Below, one piece after another: positions 59,878-64,000 of a stretch of DNA of 64,000 nt; position 1 is the stretch's first letter; every line of letters begins with the position of its first letter. Made by a program: the position numbers and the translations under genes. Source of the stretch: Lathyrus oleraceus (lineage: Eukaryota > Streptophyta > Magnoliopsida > Fabales > Fabaceae); the NCBI RefSeq assembly GCF_024323335.1, contig NC_066580.1:440157351-440221350 (forward strand), given 5' to 3'. The notes beneath the pieces were generated by a model that was given only the letters and a program-made list of their open reading frames with translations, ran no database searches and was not told where the DNA came from.

Positions 59878-61089
59878 TCAAGACTCCTCCTCACTACCGG
59901 CCTCAGAACCGGTCGCCTCATCATCATCCTCATCATCATCATCAGCGTCAGCTCCCACCCCCTCAGAATAGACTGGCACGTCCACGGGCCAATTTGCATT
60001 AGTCAGAAACTGCTCCCGTGTCATCAAAGCATGTGCACCACTACCCTGCAGCTGCAAACGCTGCATCGAGTCGTGCATGTCAATCATAGCCCTCTGCGAT
60101 GCTGCCATCCACTCGAAATTGAATTCACACGCAGCCCGCAGGTATGGATCGACCCTGGGAGTAGAAGCACTAGGACCATCAGAAACCCTAGTGCTACCTG
60201 AGGCTGCACTGCTGCCGGTGGCCTTAGCTCTGCAGTATTTTTCCACATACCGGTCATCAATAGGAGCCGGGGTCCTAACCTGACCCCGAGACGGAAGTCG
60301 CACTCGTGCCTTAATGCACAGACTCATAATCAAACAAGGGAATGCAAGGGGGCAATTCACCCGAGCCCCCGACTTCAGTCCGCTCTCTATTACCGTCTTC
60401 AGCTCATTGGCAATGATCCTCGCCACATCAATCTCGACATTGGCGAGGATGGAATGTACTAAATGTGCCACTGGGATCGGCACAGTAGAGGTGTGGGATT
60501 TGGGTTGGATGTTGGTCAAAACCAGAAGTAGAATCAGCTGAGCCATGGGAGTCATGTCCTCCCGATGATATCTCACAGGAACCCCAGATGGGTTCGGCTC
60601 AACTGATTTCCCAGGTAAAAGCAGGGCGGCCGTAATTGCTGGGACATCCTTGTGCAGCCGGAGGTCAATATGGTACTGGTCTCTTTGGTCAGCACCCAGC
60701 TGAAGCGGCTCCCCGAGGATTTGGTTGATCGTATCCCTGTCAAAAGGAACTGGCCGACCGGCCACTCTAGAGACCCAAGTGAAGGGCTCATCATCATCTG
60801 GCAATGCGTTAGCGTAGAACTCCCGCACTGTAGCGATGTCATAGTGTTCCAAGGGATTTATCAACCTATCCCATTTCATTGTATCGATCAACCCGGCAAA
60901 ACTCCTATACGTGCCCTGTGGGTTGATCAGAAAACGCTTCTCAGGAAAAAAATTTCGCTTCTCCAAAGCGATGTACCGTGCCGCTTGCTTTGCACCGACA
61001 AACTTGTCGGTATCGAATTGGATCGGCACGGTTCGTGAAGTAGTTGCCGCTCCCTTTCTTTTCTTGCCAGCACTAGATCTTGACTCCAT
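59878..61089 (-). CDS. Env-position ORF of element E
   Basis: The ATG at 61089 (MESRSSAGKKRKGAATT) gives 403 codons. It is preferred over the in-frame ATG at 61116 because a splice-acceptor-like TCTTGTTTTGCAG ends one base before it. The N-terminus is basic and Ser/Thr-rich. The centre (RYIALEKRNFFPEKRF, YDIATVREFYANALPDDDE, VPFDRDTINQILGEP) is the plant-retrotransposon domain seen downstream of integrase in Athila-type elements (from memory, Pfam PF20167-like). The C-terminus is an acidic tail of Asp/Glu encoded by CAT/CTC repeats. I see no clear signal peptide or strong transmembrane helix, so 'env' describes position only. There is no stop or frameshift in it. Confidence 0.8.
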   Translation of the reverse strand: MESRSSAGKKRKGAATTSRTVPIQFDTDKFVGAKQAARYIALEKRNFFPEKRFLINPQGTYRSFAGLIDTMKWDRLINPLEHYDIATVREFYANALPDDDEPFTWVSRVAGRPVPFDRDTINQILGEPLQLGADQRDQYHIDLRLHKDVPAITAALLLPGKSVEPNPSGVPVRYHREDMTPMAQLILLLVLTNIQPKSHTSTVPIPVAHLVHSILANVEIDVARIIANELKTVIESGLKSGARVNCPLAFPCLIMSLCIKARVRLPSRGQVRTPAPIDDRYVEKYCRAKATGSSAASGSTRVSDGPSASTPRVDPYLRAACEFNFEWMAASQRAMIDMHDSMQRLQLQGSGAHALMTREQFLTNANWPVDVPVYSEGVGADADDDDEDDDEATGSEAGSEEES

Positions 61090-61090
61090 T

Positions 61091-61092
61091 CT
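61091..61092 (-). promoter_or_regulatory. Putative 3' splice site before the env-position ORF
   Basis: Minus TCTTGTTTTGCAG^A-ATG: a pyrimidine tract and CAG one base from the start codon. Confidence 0.5.
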
Positions 61093-61147
61093 GCAAAACA
61101 AGAGATAAAGCAACAAACACGAAACAAACAGATTAGAACCAAAACAG

Positions 61148-61241
61148 TTTTTATAAGGGACTGGTTTGCTCGCTGCTGCTTCGCCTAGCGAAGTGGCAGC
61201 GAATGCTCGCCCCAGGTTCGCCTAGCGAGTGCTAGCGAACC
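61148..61241 (-). promoter_or_regulatory. Possible internal promoter of the env-position ORF
   Basis: Minus TATAAAAA (61148-61155) lies 12 bases downstream of a cluster of GCTAGGCGA words (61167-61241), the same arrangement as in LTRs D and E. The predicted start would fall near 61120, about 30 bases ahead of the ATG. Confidence 0.45.
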
Positions 61242-61976
61242 TTACGGGTTTTGGGGTTTTCTGCATTTTCAAAATTGTTTCCCCCAAAACCCGTACATAC
61301 AAGGTTTCCACAGCAAAACCCAATGATTTCTCATGACTATGAATTGTTCTATGCTATTGGGGATACCTAATTTCATGGAAAACCTAAGTAAGAGTAAATC
61401 CCCAATTTAAAAACCTAAATGCACAACATTGCAAACTCCCAAAATTGCATGCAACCTCAAGGTTCCTATCACACCTATCCTATTTACCATTCAAATTTGG
61501 AAATAAATAATGCAACAAAAGAAACATGCAATAGGGCAAACCTTGAGGTAAACGGATTTGGAAAGGAGAAGTGGGAAGTGTTTGCAATTGACCGACACAC
61601 AAATGTTGTTGATATGGATGCACAGTAGAGAATTTGAGAAGGCAAATCGCACTCTTCAGCAGAGCAGTTTAGAAGAATTTTTAGGGTAAGGGCAAAACTG
61701 CCCTGCTGAACTGTTTAAATAGAACAGTACTGGTGCGCTCGCTACTGCCTCGCCTAGCGAGCAGCCAGCGAGCGCGCTCGCTGCAGCCTCGCCTAGCGAG
61801 CTGCAAGCGAGCATGACAGCAAGTGCTTTTGCAAATGCAGCACTTGCATGTCATCCAGCCTGAAAAAGCACACAATACTCATACAACATCAAACATAAAA
61901 CAAGAAATACTTACAATGTTGGGGTGCCTCCCAACTAGCGCTTGTTTAACGTCGGCTAAGCTCGACGGTGCGATGC
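61242..61976 (-). other. Spacer between integrase and the env-position ORF, with a second promoter-like module
   Basis: Contains a second GCTAGGCGAG cluster (61735-61813) with TATTTAAA (61714-61721) 14 bases downstream on the minus strand, and the small hairpin GTTGGG-gtgcct-CCCAAC at 61918-61935, 42 bases after the integrase stop. No other gene is seen. Confidence 0.5.
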
Positions 61977-64000
61977 TCACAGAGGAGCATCGAGCGGCTG
62001 AGCACATCTCTCGCGATCAACATGACCGCCGAGATACACTTTCAATCGTTGGCCGTTCACGGTCCAACTGTCTTTCTCGTCCATGTCTTCAATGATAATG
62101 GCCCCGTATTCTTTTACTTCTTTCACCCGAAATGGCCCGGACCATTTTGATTTCAACTTCCCGGGAAACAACTTCAACCGGGAGTTGAACAATAAGACCA
62201 ATTGCCCGGGCACGAATTCTTTGGTTCGGATCTTCTTGTCATGATATTTCTTTGCTTTTTCCTTGTACAACCAACTTGAGTGGTATGCGGCATTGCGCAT
62301 CTCCTCCAACTCAAGTAGTTGTACTTTCCTTTTGTTACCGGCCAACTCATGTTCAAAATTTAGAAATTTTAGGGCCCACAAGGCCTTGTGCTCCAATTCA
62401 ACCGGCAAATGGCAAGTTTTACCAAATACTAATTGAAACGGAGTTAGGCCAATTGGAGCTTTAAAGGCCGTACGGTAGGCCCATAATGCTTCGTCCAATT
62501 TTTGGGACCACTCCTTTTTAGAATTAGACACGGTTTTTTCTAGGATTCTCTTAATCTCTCGATTAGAGACCTCCGCTTGCCCGTTAGCCTGAGGGTGGTA
62601 CGGAGTTGTCACCCTATGCGACACACCATAATGTTTTAGAATTGTTTCCAAAGGTGCATTGCAAAAGTGTGACCCTCCGTCACTTATCAACACTCGGGGT
62701 GTTCCAAAACGGGAAAAGATGTTTTTCTTTAAAAATTTTATCACCGTTTTGGCATCCGCCCGAGGTGAGGCAATCGCCTCAACCCACTTAGAGACATAAT
62801 CAACAGCCACTAGCATGTACTCATTCCCATGAGAGGGTGGGAAAGGTCCTACAAAATCTATGCCCCAACAATCAAAAACTTCCACTTCTTGGATGTTTTG
62901 CAGAGGCATCTCATCTCTTTTACCTATCCCCCCGCTTCTTTGGCAACTGTCACAACTTTGCGCATGGGCATGTGCGTCTTTGAAAATAGTTGGCCAATAA
63001 AATCCCGATTGAAGAATTTTAGTGGCCGTTCTAACCCCATTATAATGTCCGCCATAAGGCGAGTTGTGACAATGCCAAAGGATGCTCTTGGCCTCATCAC
63101 CAGTTACGCATCTCCTTAACAGGTTATCGCTACCCAACTTAAACAAGTATGGGTCATCCCAAACATAATACTTCGCATCCGAAAGGAACTTCCTTTTCTG
63201 GTTCGAAGTTAGGTTCGTAGGCACGAAACCACAAGCCTTGTGGTTCGCATAGTCTGCAAACCACGGCATGACTTGGACCTTAAACAGTTTTCATCGGGAA
63301 ATTCTTCCCGGATTTCCTTTTCGGATGCGGTAACCTCGACATTCACTAAACGGGATAAATGATCCGCTACCAAGTTTTCCGACCCCTTCTTGTCTTTGAT
63401 TTCGACATCGAATTCTTGTAACAAGAGGATCCAACGGATGAGCCTTTGCTTCGAATCCGGCTTGGTTAGCAAATATTTAATCGCCGCGTGGTCGGTATAC
63501 ACAACGACTTTAGACCCTATAAGATAAGACCTAAACTTTTCGAGCGCATACACGATAGCAAGTAGTTCTTTTTCCGTTGTGGCATAATTAATTTGAGCCT
63601 CGTTTAGAACCTTACTCGCATAGTGTATCGCATGGAAAGTTTTGTCCTTTCTTTGGCCAAGTACCGCTCCAACGGCATAGTCACTCGCGTCACACATTAG
63701 TTCAAAATTTTTATTCCAATCGGGAGCAACTATTATTGGAGCGGTAACTAATTTTTCTTTTAAAAACTCGAAAGCTTGCAAACAATCGTCGGTGAAGAGA
63801 AATACCTGATCTTTGGCGAGTAAATTGCTCAAAGGTTTAGCCACCTTTGAGAAGTCCTTGATGAAGCGCCGGTAGAACCCCGCGTGCCCCAAAAAACTAC
63901 GGATGCCCTTCACATTGACCGGAGGGGGTAATTTTTCAATTACATCAACCTTAGCTCTATCCACTTCAAGCCCCCTTTTAGAGACTTTGTGGCCTAGCAC
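61977..64000 (-). pseudogene. Element E pol: RT end, RNase H, integrase
   Basis: The upstream part (63209-64000) runs from the RT thumb/connection ([32 protein letters not shown]) through RNase H ([51 protein letters not shown]). A frameshift near 63287, apparently a one-base deletion, precedes integrase (63269 leftward). Integrase has an H-H-C-C finger (HCHNSPYGGHYNG...CDSCQR), core CWGIDFVGPFP, VLISDGGSHF and NGQAEVSNREI, and a C-terminal region ending before 61977. The DDE residues are all present. The text is of the Athila/Calypso type, unlike the Tat-type integrases elsewhere in the window. Confidence 0.93.

Larger units (their letters stand above)
56882..64000 (-). mobile_element. Element E: Athila/Calypso-type retrotransposon (partial)
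   Basis: Minus-strand order is RT-RNase H-integrase, an ORF in the env position, polypurine tract and 3' LTR. There is a single RNase H and no aRNH, and the integrase and RNase H text is Athila-like. The 5' LTR, gag, protease and most of RT lie beyond the right edge. Confidence 0.9.

Noticed and set aside
1..64000. Host genes between the elements
   Set aside because: Every segment can be assigned to an LTR, internal region or UTR of elements A-E. No exon with non-transposon similarity was recognised.

Overview
This window is plant nuclear DNA made entirely of nested LTR retrotransposons, all in minus orientation. I see no host gene, tRNA, rRNA or CRISPR array. The main element is 25.6 kb with 5.4 kb LTRs. 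It has an extra ORF before gag, a short intron between gag-pro and RT, a second (archaeal-type) RNase H and a long repeat-filled 3' UTR. That is the known plan of Ogre elements (Ty3/gypsy, Tat lineage), which are abundant in legumes of the tribe Fabeae. Pea or a close relative is therefore the likely source; this is inference from element type.

Layout, left to right. B is an Ogre-like element with a partial 3' LTR (1-1403), 3' UTR (1404-3807) and the C-terminal half of its integrase (3808-4844). Element A (4845-30458, complete, flanked by a 5 bp target duplication with one mismatch) sits inside B's integrase. A consists of 3' LTR 4845-10272, 3' UTR, pol 15220-18682, intron, gag-pro to 22252, ORF1 22553-24001, leader, PBS 25007-25023 and 5' LTR 25030-30458. 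B resumes with pol (30464-32907), intron and gag-pro (33171-36569). A full LTR (36778-41123) follows. It is shared by B and a second relative, C, whose 3' UTR and aRNH-integrase end occupy 41124-46008. Element D, a shorter Ogre relative with a 1.9 kb LTR, is inserted in C's second RNase H: LTR 46009-47930, 3' UTR, pol 50039-53511, intron, gag-pro to 56793. D is in turn interrupted by E, an Athila/Calypso-type element: 3' LTR 56882-58365, env-position ORF 59878-61089, and integrase-RNase H-RT from 61977 past the window edge. Inferred order of events: B/C first, then A into B, D into C and E into D.

All pol and gag-pro regions carry lesions. A's ORF1 and E's env-position ORF are open. Most nonsense codons look like C-to-T changes of CAG, as expected from deamination of methylated cytosine.

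The most striking signal is RNA structure kept by compensatory change. (1) A zero-spacer pair of hairpins in U5, with unrelated stem sequences in three LTR families. (2) An array of hairpins just after the pol stop of A, B, C and D, several capped by GNRA tetraloops in the sense RNA. (3) Covarying hairpin arrays in the 3' UTRs of A and D. (4) 3' UTR repeats whose sense RNA is complementary to the element's own tRNA primer-binding site. These were found by eye and need computational testing.
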